64,000 nucleotides of DNA, taken from Brachypodium distachyon. Taxonomy: Eukaryota > Streptophyta > Magnoliopsida > Poales > Poaceae. Shown in pieces: positions 11,001 through 23,195 of this stretch; within the stretch, counting starts at the first letter, position 1; each line of letters starts with the position of its first letter. The stretch covers positions 42,261,150-42,325,149 of the forward strand of contig NC_016134.3 of NCBI RefSeq assembly GCF_000005505.3, given 5' to 3'. A program made the position numbers and the translations under genes. The notes beneath the pieces were generated by a model. That model did not search any database and was not told the origin of the DNA. It saw nothing but the letters and a program-made list of their open reading frames with translations.

Positions 11001-12819
11001 AAAATGTATAGCTCATAAAGCATCTATGACTAAAATTAATTTTGTGCCAGACAGCCCCACAACTCATAATTGTATTCAGGATCAGTTAAGTTTTCAAACT
11101 ATCTCTCTTTTTACTGGTGTTAATCCGTATTATATAAGCACTGTTACATAAACATTTGGAAATGTGTACTCTTTTAGTTTGGATGGTAGTTGGCAGTGCA
11201 GGTTAGAATGTAATAATCGCTGCAAAGGGATTTTTAGCCAATTAGGACTTTTCTTGCATGTTTCTCTGAAGACCAAAAGAATCTTTCTGAGGACTACTTT
11301 TCTTGTACGTAATTTGTTGCTAGACAGAATCATGTAGCGTGTGTATGCATATGTAGTTGGAAGATACTAAAACTCCTACCTTTCCAGATAATTGGCCCGG
11401 AATCTGTGGTTTCCGGTTCATTGCATATTGATGACAATTTTTTCAGACCCTACACAACTATATACTGGAATCTCCAATTAGTGCACCATCCCTGATCCCC
11501 CTCTCTGCAGTCAGCACTGATGTAAGACTTGTGGCCTACATTTTAGTGGCCTCGCATGTGGCTCATAACCAAGATGGACTGGTTCCACCGTTCCACCAAC
11601 AGACTTCGCACAAGAAACCTCCTGAGTGGTCACAACTGCAACTGTTACAACTCAGTAGTACTAAAAGATGTCATAAATCCTAAAATTTACTATGGTAATG
11701 CCACATGAACACACAGGTTGAGCACCAAAGCCATAGGCAACTCCTTAAAAGAGAAGCAATAGGTAATTGGTTCCGTCACCAAAAGAGCCTTCCTTAGTTT
11801 ATCTCTGTCTTAAAACAGCCCATGGTATACTGGTATCGCAAAAGAGAGGAAGACGGCTTGGTATAGATGATTTTTTTCATTAGAAGGACGTAGCAGAGAC
11901 AACGCATTGTAGCGTTGTTTCTTTAGCTGTATCTAGATGGTGTAAAAATCCACTAGATACAACTTCTACAATTATTTCATTTAAATGGAATTGGGCGAAA
12001 AGCCTTCTGATCTAAAAAAACAGCTTCTACAATTAATTGGAGATGCTGGAATCCTTCGCAAAGCCACATAATTACCCACAAAGTTGACTTTAATATGGAA
12101 GTGGGTATAGTTGGATTCCTGTGTGGTGCTGGGCCCCTCTGTGAGAGGGAAAGATTCTAACAAATAAAGAAAATAGAAATGCAGGGGTGGCCCCCATAAG
12201 CTTTGTTCTTACGACAAAACCAGACAATGAAAGGCAGAACCAAAGCAAGGACAGGCCAAGCCAAGCCAGGACAAGCATAGCAAATTTCTAATTTTCATTT
12301 TCCATCTTACAGCGGCAGGATTTAGCAGCAGGCGCCTTTGGAATGAATGGTGGGGGGTGTTCTGGTGGAGGACTGAACCTTTTCTAGAGCTGCTATACTT
12401 GTTGGAGGAGGCTAAAGGATGAGCTAGGAGGAAGAGAGAGGGAGAGAAGACCCTTTTCATGAGAAGAAGGGAGCAATACGATTACCAGTGAGCAGCTACT
12501 ACTCTTATCAATCTCTTTCTTTGCTTCCTTTCTGCAGAAAATGATGTGTTCTCTCCTACTACCCGCACCCTTCAATCCAAACACAAGCACATCTGACACA
12601 AAGATCTTCTTCCCTAGACTCCCACCCTCCAATACTTCTTGTTTCACCCAAGATGTGCAGCCAACTATGCTTCTTGATTCCCAACAGGAGAGGAGAAGTA
12701 TAGTGACTTGTGCATGCTCATGCTATCAATTCCATGACGACCTACCTTTCAGGCTCTAACACTGATGCACTTTATTGTATCAAACTGTGTGATCAGATTC
12801 TGAAGGAAGCTTTACCTAT
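8050..12819. other. Gene-free interval with NLP promoter and leader
   Basis: AT-rich DNA with no supported coding exon. Open frames such as 9039-9458 lack domains and splice context. The final 400-600 bp (GA- and CT-rich around 12410-12540) is the likely promoter and 5' leader of the NIN-like gene. A 72-codon upstream ORF at 12541-12759 ends 60 bases before its start codon. No clear transposon termini were found. Confidence 0.5.
12541..12759 (+). promoter_or_regulatory. Possible upstream ORF in the NLP leader
   Basis: A 72-codon ORF starts just after a polypyrimidine/TTTCTGCAG stretch (12510-12539) and ends 60 bases before the NLP ATG. If the leader is transcribed from upstream, this would be a uORF that could reduce translation of the main ORF. 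Its peptide has no recognisable domain, so this may be chance. Confidence 0.25.
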
Positions 12820-15800
12820 ATGGAAGAGGGAGACGCCCATCCTAGCATCTCCGTGGCACGCACCGCATCGTCTGAAGGTGCGGCGGTAGACTTCGATCTC
12901 CTGGAGCAGCTGCTCTCCGGCGACAACGCCTGGCTTGAAGTGGCGACCAACGCTTCACGCTCACCCAACTTTTTTGCTTCTCCTTGCACCTTCCTCTCGG
13001 ATGCCACAACTACCACCACGACGCCGGCAAGTGCAAATAATAACTTGTGGATTCAGTCAAGCTCCACCTTCCGGCAACGGTTGGACCAAGCACTTGCTTA
13101 CATCGAAGAGACACAGAGAGACACCGATGTGCTTGTGCAGCTATGGATGCCTGTCAAAAGCAACGATGGGCAGTTGGTGCTGACAACAAGCGGGCAGCCC
13201 TTCACTCTTGACAAGAGCTCAGAAAGCCTCAAACGGTTCAGGGACGTGTCGACACATTACCAGTTCTCTGCAGATGTTGCATCGGAGTCTTCTCCGGTGG
13301 GGCTTCCAGGGAGGGTGTTCATTGGCAAGCTCCCTGAGTGGTCACCAGATGTTCGGTACTTCACCAGCTATGAATACCCCAGGGTGAACCATGCACAGGA
13401 CCTAGACGTCCATGGGACGATGGGACTGCCAGTGTTCGAGAAGGGGAACTACTCATGCTTGGGTGTGATGGAATTGATCATGACCAGACAGAAGCTCAAC
13501 TTCACCTCTGAGATCAATAACATCTGTAGTGCTCTCCAGGTATTGATACCTCACTTAACCTGAAAGTTGAAACATTAGTGTGCAGCAAGTACAGTTGCAC
13601 AAAGAGCATGTTTGTTGTCACCAGTAATGCATTACTAATTACTACAGTAGGAAATAACCAAACTTTCTCTAGATTTGAGATTTCTTAATGGCATGCTATT
13701 TGCAGGCAGTTAACCTGAGAAGCACAGAAGTTTCAAGCATTCCACGCACAAAGGTAGGCAGCAAAATAAATTCAAAACTATTATATCCCGGTTTTGACTT
13801 TTTGTTTCATCTTAACTAAACAATTTAATACCTATATATGTCCCCATATATGTACCAATGATACAAATTTCCCCTCTGCTTTCATGAAAGTCTAGATGGG
13901 TCCTTCAGTGCAACAGCTATTTAATATCTAAAACTTTGAAAACCGATACAGATCATCCCTAGGCAGTGTTTTACAAAGTAATTTTACCATGTTGGCTGCT
14001 TACATCATTAAATGGCATCCCACCAAATAAAGCAGGATCTGCCAGAGAGGATGGAGTAGAAAGAGAGGAAAAATAGTTTTTGTTTCTTTGTTTTTAGTAA
14101 ATTTACTGAATTACTGTATGCGGTGGCTTTCTGAGAAGCCTCATTGCCTTGCCAACTCAGTTAGTTGAGCCCAGTCGGATGTCTCATGTAAATGTAGATA
14201 TCTTGAGATGAAATAATGGTACTGATATATTCTCATGTCTTCATGCCTGCTCTTGCTGACTATCAACCAGTTCAACAGTGCTTCCTATAAAGATGCTCTA
14301 CCAGAGATATTAGAAGTCCTACGAGCAGCCTGCATCACCCACAAGCTCCCATTAGCTCAGACCTGGGTCACATGTGATCAACAGGGGAAAAGGGGCAGCC
14401 GCCACTCTGATGAGAATTACCGGTACTGCATTTCCACCATTGATGCAGCATGCTATGTCAATGATCCCTGTATGCAGAACTTCCATTACTCCTGCTCTGA
14501 GCACCACCTTCTGCGTGGGCAGGGGGTTGCAGGGAAAGCCTTCACCACAAACCAGCCATGTTTCCTCCCAGATATTGGATCTTCAACTAAACTAGAGTAC
14601 CCATTGTCTCACCATGCTAAGATCTTCAACTTAAAAGGTGCAGTGGCAATCCGATTGAGGTGCACACGCACTGGGACAGCGGACTTCGTGCTGGAATTCT
14701 TTCTGCCAACCGACTGTGAAGCCCTCGAAGAGCAGAAGGCAGTGTTGGACTCATTATCGGGCACCATGCGCAGTGTTTGCCAAACTCTGCGCGTGGTTAC
14801 GGACAAGGAGATGGAGGACGAGGCAATGCTGGAAATGAATGAGCTGAACTCATTTGGTCCTAAGGGGAAGAACAAAGTCAAGGAGTTTTCCTTCGGTGGC
14901 AAAGCAACAGAACATAGAGAGGAGGCATCATGGACAAGTTTAGCAGGGACTTCACAGAAAGAATCAGATTTAGCTGAGTTAAGTATCCATGGAATGTTCT
15001 CACCCGGAGGGCAGGGTTCATCTCTAGCTGGTGTTCAGACAACTGCGCAAGGCAGCAAAGGAAAAAGGCGCACAAAGACAGAGAAGACTGTGAGCTTGCA
15101 GGTTCTCCGGCAGTACTTTGCTGGTAGCCTGAAAGATGCAGCGAAGAACCTTGGAGGTGAGTGATCGTAACTCCTCACATAAATGCAAGATTCAGCTATG
15201 AATAGTTTACTGTTTTAGTAGATACCATCGGTCGTTGAACTTAGTAATACAAGTCACAGAGCCAGCATGCTAAACTGAATGCTCAATTAGAAAATGATGT
15301 CTCCACATTGTCAAAAAGAAAAGGTGTTCCCACAAGAAAGTCAACCTCCACATGCACCACACAATAAAAGATGAACATTCTTGTCACTCTTTTTTTGTGT
15401 GAAAGATAATTGTACAGTCATAAACACGGGGAGAAAGAGAAGACTAAGTTTTATTTATAGTTCATCCTGTAGTCTAAATAACATGAACACGGGAGAAACA
15501 GAACAAGTATAAAACAGTTGAGTCTACTCTCAAGAATTGCCATAACAAATAAGTTTAATACCTACGATTAGTTAGCAGATCTATTATATGGCCTAGAATT
15601 GACAGAATTGATCAATATCTTGGAAGTCCTCATTTATTCATCGCTTGCAGCTAAACATCAACTTTACACGACTAAACAATCAATTAATAAATATTACGAT
15701 CTCCCTCAAGATAGAGATAGGTATATGTAAGACATACCTTACCAGAAATAGGACATGAACTTATCATGTTGACATGCTATGTTGCTTTCTAGAAGTCGAG

Positions 15801-16897
15801 CAGCTGGATCAGAACCTCATGAGTCAAACATAGCTAAATTATTCCTTCCAAACAAAAGAAAAACAACATGCTCATCATGTGTACATGCATCTCAAGGTGT
15901 GATCACACTTTTTGTGTGAAAGATACTTGTACAGTACACACATGATCTAGTGGCAAACATGAAAAAGAACTTTGTTCAGCTCGGCTGGAGATACACTCAC
16001 CCTTTTTTTTTTCTTGCAGTGTGTCCTACCACCCTCAAAAGAATATGCAGGCAGCATGGCATAAACCGCTGGCCATCACGAAAGATCAAGAAGGTAGACC
16101 ATTCTCTAAGAAAGCTGCAGCAGATCATTGATTCAGTTCATGGAGGAGAGACAGCTTTCCAGCTTAATAACCTGTACAAGGATCTCACAAACACCTCTGT
16201 ATCATCTGACAACAATTTGTCAGGAAGCATCACAGTTCCTCTAACTAAGCAGAGCAATCTTACTGAGTTTGAGAAGCACCGACGCCACAGGCTAAGCAAC
16301 AATGCGCCATCAACCTCACACTCACATTCGTCATGCAGCCAAAGTTCTGATTCAAGCCCGTCATGCAGTGGTGGAGCAACAAAAGATTCACCACCAGCTG
16401 GAGTTGATTTGATGAAGTCTGGGAGTCATGTAAGACACAACCCTATCCAGACTCTGCAAGCAGAAAATGCTCTAATAAATGGACATATCTCAGTTCAGGA
16501 GGCAAGAGGAGATCTTTTACATAATGTTAACCAAAAGGCTATAGGTGGGCAGCATTCTTCTCGAAGCCCATCACCCCCCAAACAGAATTCAGATATAGGT
16601 ATGAGAGTAAAGGCCACATTTGGCTCAGAAAAGGTCAGGTTCAGATTGAAGCCTGAGTCTGGCTTTCAAGAACTGAAGCAGGAGATGGCAAGACGTTTGA
16701 GTATAGTAGACACAAGTTCTTTGATTGTAAAGTACCTGGATGATGATTCAGAGTGGGTCTTAATGACATGTGATGCAGATTTACAAGAGTGCCTTCATGT
16801 ATATAAATTAGCAAATATCCAAACAGTCAAAATTTCTATTCATCTAGCTGCTAATCCAGAGACAAAGGTCACTGTTGGTCACACTGGCTTGTCATGA
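12820..16897 (+). CDS. NIN-like protein (NLP), RWP-RK/PB1 transcription factor
   Basis: Nuclear regulator of the NLP family, which in plants binds nitrate-responsive elements and drives primary nitrate responses. Exons are 12820-13539, 13706-13753, 14271-15156 and 16020-16897, phase-consistent, giving 843 aa. The N-terminal GAF-like region spans exons 1-3 and includes [18 protein letters not shown] and GQGVAGKAF. The RWP-RK DNA-binding domain is near 525-590, ending [12 protein letters not shown], and is split by intron 3 at NLG|V as is usual in NLPs. A C-terminal PB1 domain near 747-830 has the basic VRFRLKPE side and the acidic [14 protein letters not shown] motif, so homo- or hetero-oligomerisation is expected. 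A Ser-rich linker joins RWP-RK and PB1. Nothing is broken. Which cereal NLP this orthologues cannot be settled by eye. Post-translational control by nitrate and calcium kinases is known for the family, not shown here. Confidence 0.95.
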
Positions 16898-17861
16898 AGC
16901 CATCATCGATCTCACCAGACTGTGGGATTTAATCAGAATTCTTCAAAGAAGCAGTGCTTGGTTTTATCCCAGGGAAACCCAGAATCCATGCTTGACAGCA
17001 CATGCTAAGTACCAAGTAACATCACCACACCCGGTTTTGCTGTTATCTACATTAGCTTTTTATTTGATTCTGAGGTTAGGAGCTGCTGATGACACTAGAA
17101 TGTTTGAGTATGGGAAAGCCAGTTTTAACTATTAGGATAGACTGAAGCATTGACTTGTATATACTATCACTGATGCACCCCAAACTCTGAAAGACAGTCC
17201 AACTTGATTGAGTTGATATGGTGAAATGTCTCTAAACAAGGTTTTCTCCAGATATCTGATATCTTTTGGTTCTGGGAAGCTTCTGTATGATTATTGACCA
17301 ACTTCAGTGGTCCCTTCAGCCGTCACCAAAGTTACCAGCAGAAAGACTTTCAGCCATTCAGTGTGTTTTCTCATTCCATGGACGTGCGGCTTTGATTTCG
17401 GAACAAAGAACTCTACAGTAATTATTCTGGACTAGATATTGAAGGATAGGATACTTTGTTCAATTTGTTGATCCTTCAAAATGTCAAAAATGTATGGTAC
17501 ACTCGTACCACATGAAGTGTCTCTTTAGAAAACTGTTTGCTACTGTAGACACTGCAATTGGTTTCTTCAAGAAGCTTTCAGTTTCTCAACTGTACTGTCA
17601 AATATCAATATGCAGATTGAATTATATCCGCTCTAGCAGCTTTCAACATGAAAGAGGCTAATGCTGTTAATATGCCTACTTATAACTGACACCATAAAAC
17701 TTCAATTCATGCTAATAGGTAAACACGTGCTTTTGTAATGACTAGTAAGTGATATTCAGATCTATCGAGAATGAGAATGGTCACATATATGGAACCATTT
17801 AGTTTTCATTTTGCCCTTGCTGATGATCCAAACTACAGAACAACCAGAATACAAACAAGTA
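16898..17861. other. 3' UTR of the NLP gene and downstream spacer
   Basis: No coding sequence is supported. The 86-codon frame at 16875-17135 overlaps the end of the NLP gene in another frame and is treated as 3' UTR. Confidence 0.5.
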
Positions 17862-17957
17862 CTCCCTCCGATCCACAATAAGTGTCTCAGATTTAGTACA
17901 AATTTGTACTAAGTTAGTAGTACAAAATTTGAGACACTTATTATGGATCGGAGGGAG
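17862..17957. mobile_element. Stowaway-type MITE
   Basis: A 96-bp near-palindrome beginning CTCCCTCCGATCC and ending with its complement GGATCGGAGGGAG. It is preceded by TA, but the right flank is CA, so one duplication copy is mutated. The centre contains TAGTACAAATTTGTACTA. This is the classic cereal Stowaway (Tc1/mariner-derived) structure. Confidence 0.9.
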
Positions 17958-20470
17958 CATGTATCTTAGTAGATGAGACAGACTACATACATATGCAGAT
18001 GACCATAATATGGAACCAGAATGCAAGCAAGTATGTAATAAATTACGGAGTAAATTTGTGGATGCAACACAGCTCAAGCACAGATCTAAAGGCTATGTTC
18101 GCACTGAAAACTTGTCCAGCTTAGACATGCCCCTCTACATTATCTACCAATAAGGCCAAAAAACATAGATGCTACGTCCTTATCGTCTCATATCATGTAG
18201 AACACAAATGCAGCAACTAATAAATGTCTTCCCATAATTGAGACAATGGTTACAAAAGATAAAAGTATCAAGGTATGCAACAAATAAGTAGCAACAATTC
18301 AGATAACTAAGATCTACTTATCAACTGTACTTTTTGCCGTTTATTGTTTAGCCTTCTTCTCATGCCTTCAAGGATATCACCCGACATCTTAAACTTTTGC
18401 TACCCATGCTACTATGATGTTTGTGACAGACATGCTGCCCAATTCACCTTTCCCCCACATCCCCAAAGACAAACCAAACAGACTAACATTGAAAGTGACT
18501 GAGAGAAACTAGAAGCCGTCCTTGCATTGTCAGATTAAACTTTAGCTCCTCCAAACTAGAATATCTACAGCACATTTTAGCATCTTCCATTTCTGACACG
18601 GTGAGTTGCCTATCAAATTAAAGGCCATGGAACCGAGGGTCAGAAACCATAGATGGATGATGCCTGCACTATTCTGAATAATTCCATCAGTCTCACGTGG
18701 TTCCACAATATTCCTGAAAACCTAGCGAATATTATGGTCATCTTCAATGCAAGAAGGTGCCAAGTCATTGTGTCTTTGAAAACAGGCTGATTGGCTTCAC
18801 AATTTAGCAACATAACAGCAATCAGATGATGTCACATCCAAGCGTCAATATTACAATGAGTAGAATGGCAGTGCGACCTCAAGTGGCCCCACTGCAAGTT
18901 TGCAACAAGGACTTTGACATTGACGGTGGTGTTGCATTCCTTTTGTATGATTTTTTGGGCCTGCACTGAGCCTGTGATTCAACTGGCTTTGATTCAACAA
19001 GAAATGAACCACAGGCTTGCCGTATCCTAAGAATTGCTCTTGTTCCAAGCTCAGCACAAGACACTTGAGAGGATCCTCGATGCTTGAATTTTGAGAACAG
19101 ACGTGCAGGTTAAGCTGAAATGTGGTTTAGTGATAAGGCAGGCCATGCCTATACCTTTAAGCCAGGCGTACAGTTGGCACACAGGTGCATCTACATGGAT
19201 TTCCAGGACGTCAGTATTGAAAGGAAAGCCTGAAAGTTTCAGGACAGATGCAGAAATGGACAGTGGAAACACAACTGTAAACAAGATGCAAGTGTTTTAG
19301 TTGTGCATGTACCCACAAAAGCAAAAACACTCCTGTCATCAACAAGAATATTTAAGAATGGACAACAAACACGATTATATCAGAACACAAACTGTTACTC
19401 ATCAATCAGTGAGAAGTATGGCCTCGGCAAATGAACTGTGTCTGTGTCTTTACTATTGCTACTTAAGCTAAGGAGATAAATTCAAATATGACTCCAATTT
19501 AGGAAGGAGATAAGGTACTGTTATTCATCAATCGGTGGGTAGTATAGCCTCAGCGAATTATCCGCATATGTGTCTTTACTTCTTAAACTAAGGAGATATA
19601 TTCAAATATGACTCCAAATTAGGAAGGAGATGAGGTGTATCTCTATGCTAACTGCTAGCTAGCGAAAAGCTATATATATAATATTCTGCTTCTATGTTTC
19701 TTCGATTATTTGAGTCTTGGCAGAATGACTTATGCAGCAAATGCTTCTTAATGCAATATAATGGATTAACTTGAAGAGGTAAAAGATTCAACACACAGAT
19801 ATAAGAGGACAATTAAGGTTGCTGAGGTACCCATATCACAAACGAGATTCAATCATTCAACCCAGCACAAACAGCTAGAAATGATTTAAGTGTCGCTCTA
19901 CCTAGTCATGACTAGTCGAGAGACTAGCCTATGAGTCAATACATGGCTTCGACCTGTAAACCTCAACTAGTCATCACCGGTTGCACGACTAGTCTATGAG
20001 TTGGTACCCCAGTGACTGACTCGACTATTTCGACTCTGAATCATTGACAGCTACCAACCTACTATAGTCCACTCCACATCTCCACGACAAGCTACGAGCA
20101 GCAAAATATAAGAAAATAATATTGGGAATAGTTCATCAATCTACACTCTCTATGATGTAAACAGAACAATGCAAGCATGTTGACTACGAGTGATGAGAAA
20201 GTAAAAGGAATAAGCTAGATGTAAAAGGAATTCAAAACAAATGTATCAGCATCTTTTGCAAATGAGCATTTAGTCGTCATGACAAAGTAAGCAAACAAGG
20301 AAAATTGTTTGTACCTGATAAGCTTAGTAAGCATGAAACATGGCAAGGGCAATGAAACCAAATTTGTGGCAAGAAATTATCCATTGACAAACTCGTAAAA
20401 CAAAATTAGAAATTGGGATACAAGCTCTATCTTAGTATCTTACAAGCACGCTAGAGTCATACGCTGAAGC
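17958..20470. other. Gene-free interval
   Basis: AT-rich intergenic DNA containing a local tandem duplication (19391-19636). Around 19890-20040 there is a stretch with repeated GACTAGTC-like palindromic motifs, probably an old repeat. Small ORFs (for example 18851-19057 and 19091-19300) have no supporting features. The end of the interval is the 3' flank of the U11/U12-31K gene. Confidence 0.5.
19391..19636. repeat. Tandem duplication of about 125 bp
   Basis: Copy 1 (19391-19516) and copy 2 (19517-19636) both run from ACTGTTA.TCATCAATC to GAAGGAGAT.AGGT. They differ by scattered substitutions and small indels, so the duplication is not recent. Confidence 0.75.
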
Positions 20471-21280
20471 TCAGTCCTCGTCCTCGTCACTCTCGTCGCT
20501 GAAGTAGCCTTTCCTCTTCTCCTTCCTCGCCGCCGTTGCCCTCCCCTCCTTCTCAGCCGCCTTCTCCTCCTCTCCCCTCGTATCCACCACCGACGCCCAC
20601 CTGTCGTCCTCAAAAGCCGTCGCGACGGCATCATCTTCGTCCGACTGGTAAGAGGCCCCGGCTATTTCCCTGACACCGCGGCCACCACCACCACCACCCC
20701 CGCCGCCGCCGCCGCGCCGCGACTTCTTAGACGGCGCCGGCCTCTCGCGGGGACCGAGCTGGTTGCGGGGGCACTCGTAGGAGAGGTGGCCCTCCTCGCC
20801 GCACTCGTAGCAGTGCGACTTGTCGCGGTACTCACGGCGGCGGATGAACTGCGCGGCGCGGCCGTTGTCATCGGCGATGGAGGCAGCTAGGGTGCGCCCA
20901 TTGAGGACCTTGCCGTGCATCTCGGCGGCGGCGGCAGCGGCTTCCTCCCGCCGGACGAAGAGGACGAAGGCGACCCCCCGGCTGCGGCGGGACTCGCGGT
21001 CCTTGAGGACGGTGACGCGGGCGACCTTGCCGAAGCGGGAGAAGAGGGTGTGGAGGTCGGAGTTGGTGAGCGCGAAGTCCAGGTTGGACACGTACACCGT
21101 GGACTTGGACGGCGCGAGGCCGCCCGAGCCGCTGCCACCCCTGCCGGGCTTGTTGCCCCCGCCTTGGCCCGACGCGGACGCGCTGGAAGCGCCAGCGGCT
21201 GCGGAGGGCAGCGGGTAGCGGTAGAGGAAGCTATCGTCCTCGCCGTCGGAGTCGGACCCCTGCCGCCGCCGGCGAGACAT
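20471..21280 (-). CDS. U11/U12-31K-like protein (ZCRB1/MADP1 family) of the minor spliceosome
   Basis: RNA-binding protein expected in the U11/U12 di-snRNP that recognises U12-type introns. The single uninterrupted ORF of 269 aa is about the size of known plant 31K proteins. An RRM lies near residues 61-140, with RNP2 YVSNLD (63-68) and RNP1 RGVAFVLF (101-108). A single CCHC knuckle follows at C157, C160, H165 and C170, the diagnostic RRM-then-CCHC order of this family. The tail has a poly-Gly stretch (around 190-201) and ends in an acidic [13 protein letters not shown] sequence. I start at the Met before SRRRRQGSD. An in-frame ATG 165 bases upstream (21445) adds an unconserved extension. It is divergent from the HMA gene, with about 770 bp between start codons. 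Confidence 0.92.
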   Translation of the reverse strand: MSRRRRQGSDSDGEDDSFLYRYPLPSAAAGASSASASGQGGGNKPGRGGSGSGGLAPSKSTVYVSNLDFALTNSDLHTLFSRFGKVARVTVLKDRESRRSRGVAFVLFVRREEAAAAAAEMHGKVLNGRTLAASIADDNGRAAQFIRRREYRDKSHCYECGEEGHLSYECPRNQLGPRERPAPSKKSRRGGGGGGGGGGGRGVREIAGASYQSDEDDAVATAFEDDRWASVVDTRGEEEKAAEKEGRATAARKEKRKGYFSDESDEDED

Positions 21281-22052
21281 TTTGCCTGCGGTTTTCCCCC
21301 TTCCTGAGGAAGGGTGCCATGTGTAATGTGTTTTGACGAGCCGAGGCGTGAACTGGGCCAGACCCAGAACAGAGGAAAATGGCCGCGAGGTGTCTATGGG
21401 CCTAGAGAGAAGAGTGGGCCTGTGGGCGACATTGAGGTCTTCCAATTTTATTTTTTTTGGAAGAGTAAGTCTATTCAGGTTGGTTGCAATTTACTAGTAG
21501 TCGTTCAGGTTCACTCATCGCCATATGATTCTCCAAAAGGAAGTTATCATCATCCGCATCAGTACGAATGATGAAGTAGACGCATCATGGTTCATGGATC
21601 TACCAATGTTTCTTTGACTCGTTAGTGGATTGGTTGTATATACAAAACGTGATTTCACGACTATTGAAGGCAATGCAAACGGTGTCGGCCAAGAAGGAAA
21701 TAATTACTACTACTCCAGTGAAGACGGAAGGATTATTGTATTGATTGATGGAAACACCATCTCTCTCCCCGAAGGATTACTTTAGCATAATAGCATTGAC
21801 TAAATGTGAAAAAAAATAGCATTGACTAAATGTGAACGGGGAATAATCCTTCAATCCATGGCATGAACATCGGGCTCACCAGAATTCAGAGTGTCTCTTC
21901 TGATTTCACAACACCACGTGGAACTTCGCGCCATCAGGCCATTGATTAATCGGTAAACGAACTTGACACACATGTATTTAAATCGCCCATGACCTCCAAA
22001 TCGAATCGCCTCCCGCAAACAGGATCACCCAGGCAAAGCTCTGAAACCAGCC
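21281..22052. promoter_or_regulatory. Shared divergent promoter region, U11/U12-31K and HMA genes
   Basis: 772 bp separates two start codons that point away from each other. The sequence is AT-rich in the middle and no other gene fits. It must contain both promoters, but individual elements cannot be assigned with confidence. Confidence 0.5.
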
Positions 22053-23195
22053 ATGGAGACGGTGAGGAAAGCTCAACTTGTTCTTCTTCCCTGATCCATC
22101 CAATCCATGGCTTCTTGCTGTTCTAATCAGGAAAGACAGGCTAGCTTTGGCTCTTCGCAGCAGGGAACCAGGCGTTTCAGGCTCGAGGTCGACATGCAGT
22201 GCCGGTGCATGGGGTGCGTCAGGAAGATCGAGAAGGCGATGGCCTCCATCGGAAGTTTCAGTGGTACACAGCCTCTCTGACTCCTCTCGTTTGATTATTT
22301 TTTCTGAAAATATTTGATCGCCATGTTGATAGGAGTCGAAACGTCAGTAGCGGATATTGATACTGGGATTGTGGCTGTGGCCGGGAAGGTGGATCCGACG
22401 GAGCTTTGCCAATGGCTGAAGAAGAAGACAAGGAATGATGTCAAAATTGTCGGCTCTGATCATAATCAGGTATCTTTCTTTATCTACCAGAGCAGAATGA
22501 AGGGCACTGTGAAATTTTTGGTTTTACGAACAAATATATTTTGATATTTACTTTGGCATACACTGGAAATGGCAAGAAGGATCATGTGTACTGTTTGCTT
22601 GCCAGAAGGACAATACTCAGATTAAACTGCACAGAATAGAGGATAAAAAAGTATCAGGCTAAAAACACATGTAGAAAAACTGATAAATCTACAGAAGGGG
22701 GCACAACACAGAGTTTGAACTGCTGAATGTTTTTAACAGTTAAAGGCGTGACAAGATTCATGTTTCCGCAACTCTGACTAAACTAATACTCCTACCTGGT
22801 TGCAAGATTCATGTTTCCACAACTCTGACTAAACTAATACTCCTACCTGGTTGCAGAAAATGATATTGGTTCATGGAAGCAGTTCAAGAACTGGGGACAC
22901 CACACCTTCAGCTCCAACATTACCGGATCATTTGTCGTGGGCTCTAGCACCATCAGGAATTCAGTCTGGCGATGAGGACCTACAGCTGATTGAGGAGAAG
23001 ATCAGGGACCTCGAGAAGGCCAGGGATACATTGAAAATCAAGAACCTGAAGAATGAACTTATTGCAGCCAAGTGTGAGCTTAAACAGTCAAGGGAAGTGA
23101 TCAGTAATGGTAAGAAGGCTCTTCTAGATAGTGCTCTGAATCAGCTCAAAGCATACAAGAAATTAGAATCACTCAGTCAGTCACTATGTGACTGA
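22053..23195 (+). CDS. Heavy-metal-associated (HMA) domain protein
   Basis: Proposed exons are 22053-22061, 22131-22263, 22333-22469 and 22857-23195, in phase, giving 205 aa. The HMA fold covers about residues 19-92 with the metal-binding C29-M-G-C32 (preceded by C27) and the typical FSGVETSVADID turn. A charged helical region follows from about 128 to 190 (LIEEKIRDLEKARDTLKIKN), probably coiled coil. There is no C-terminal CaaX box, so it is an HPP-type rather than an isoprenylated HIPP protein. The first coding exon would be only three codons with a 69-base intron. An equally in-frame alternative starts at ATG 22107 (first residues MASCCSNQ) without that intron. The last intron's 3' end is duplicated (22752-22853). 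Role in metal handling or defence is family knowledge only. Confidence 0.8.
22752..22853. repeat. 51-bp tandem duplication at an intron 3' end
   Basis: Copies at 22752-22802 and 22803-22853 differ at only one position by eye (CCGCAACTC versus CCACAACTC). They cover the presumed branch-point (CTGACTAAAC, CTAATAC) and pyrimidine region before the acceptor TTGCAG at 22851-22856. The upstream copy ends TTGCAAG, also a potential AG. Confidence 0.9.

Noticed and set aside
21281..21445. 55-codon N-terminal extension of the U11/U12-31K ORF
   Set aside because: In frame, but low resemblance to the family. The shorter start gives the standard N-terminus and length.
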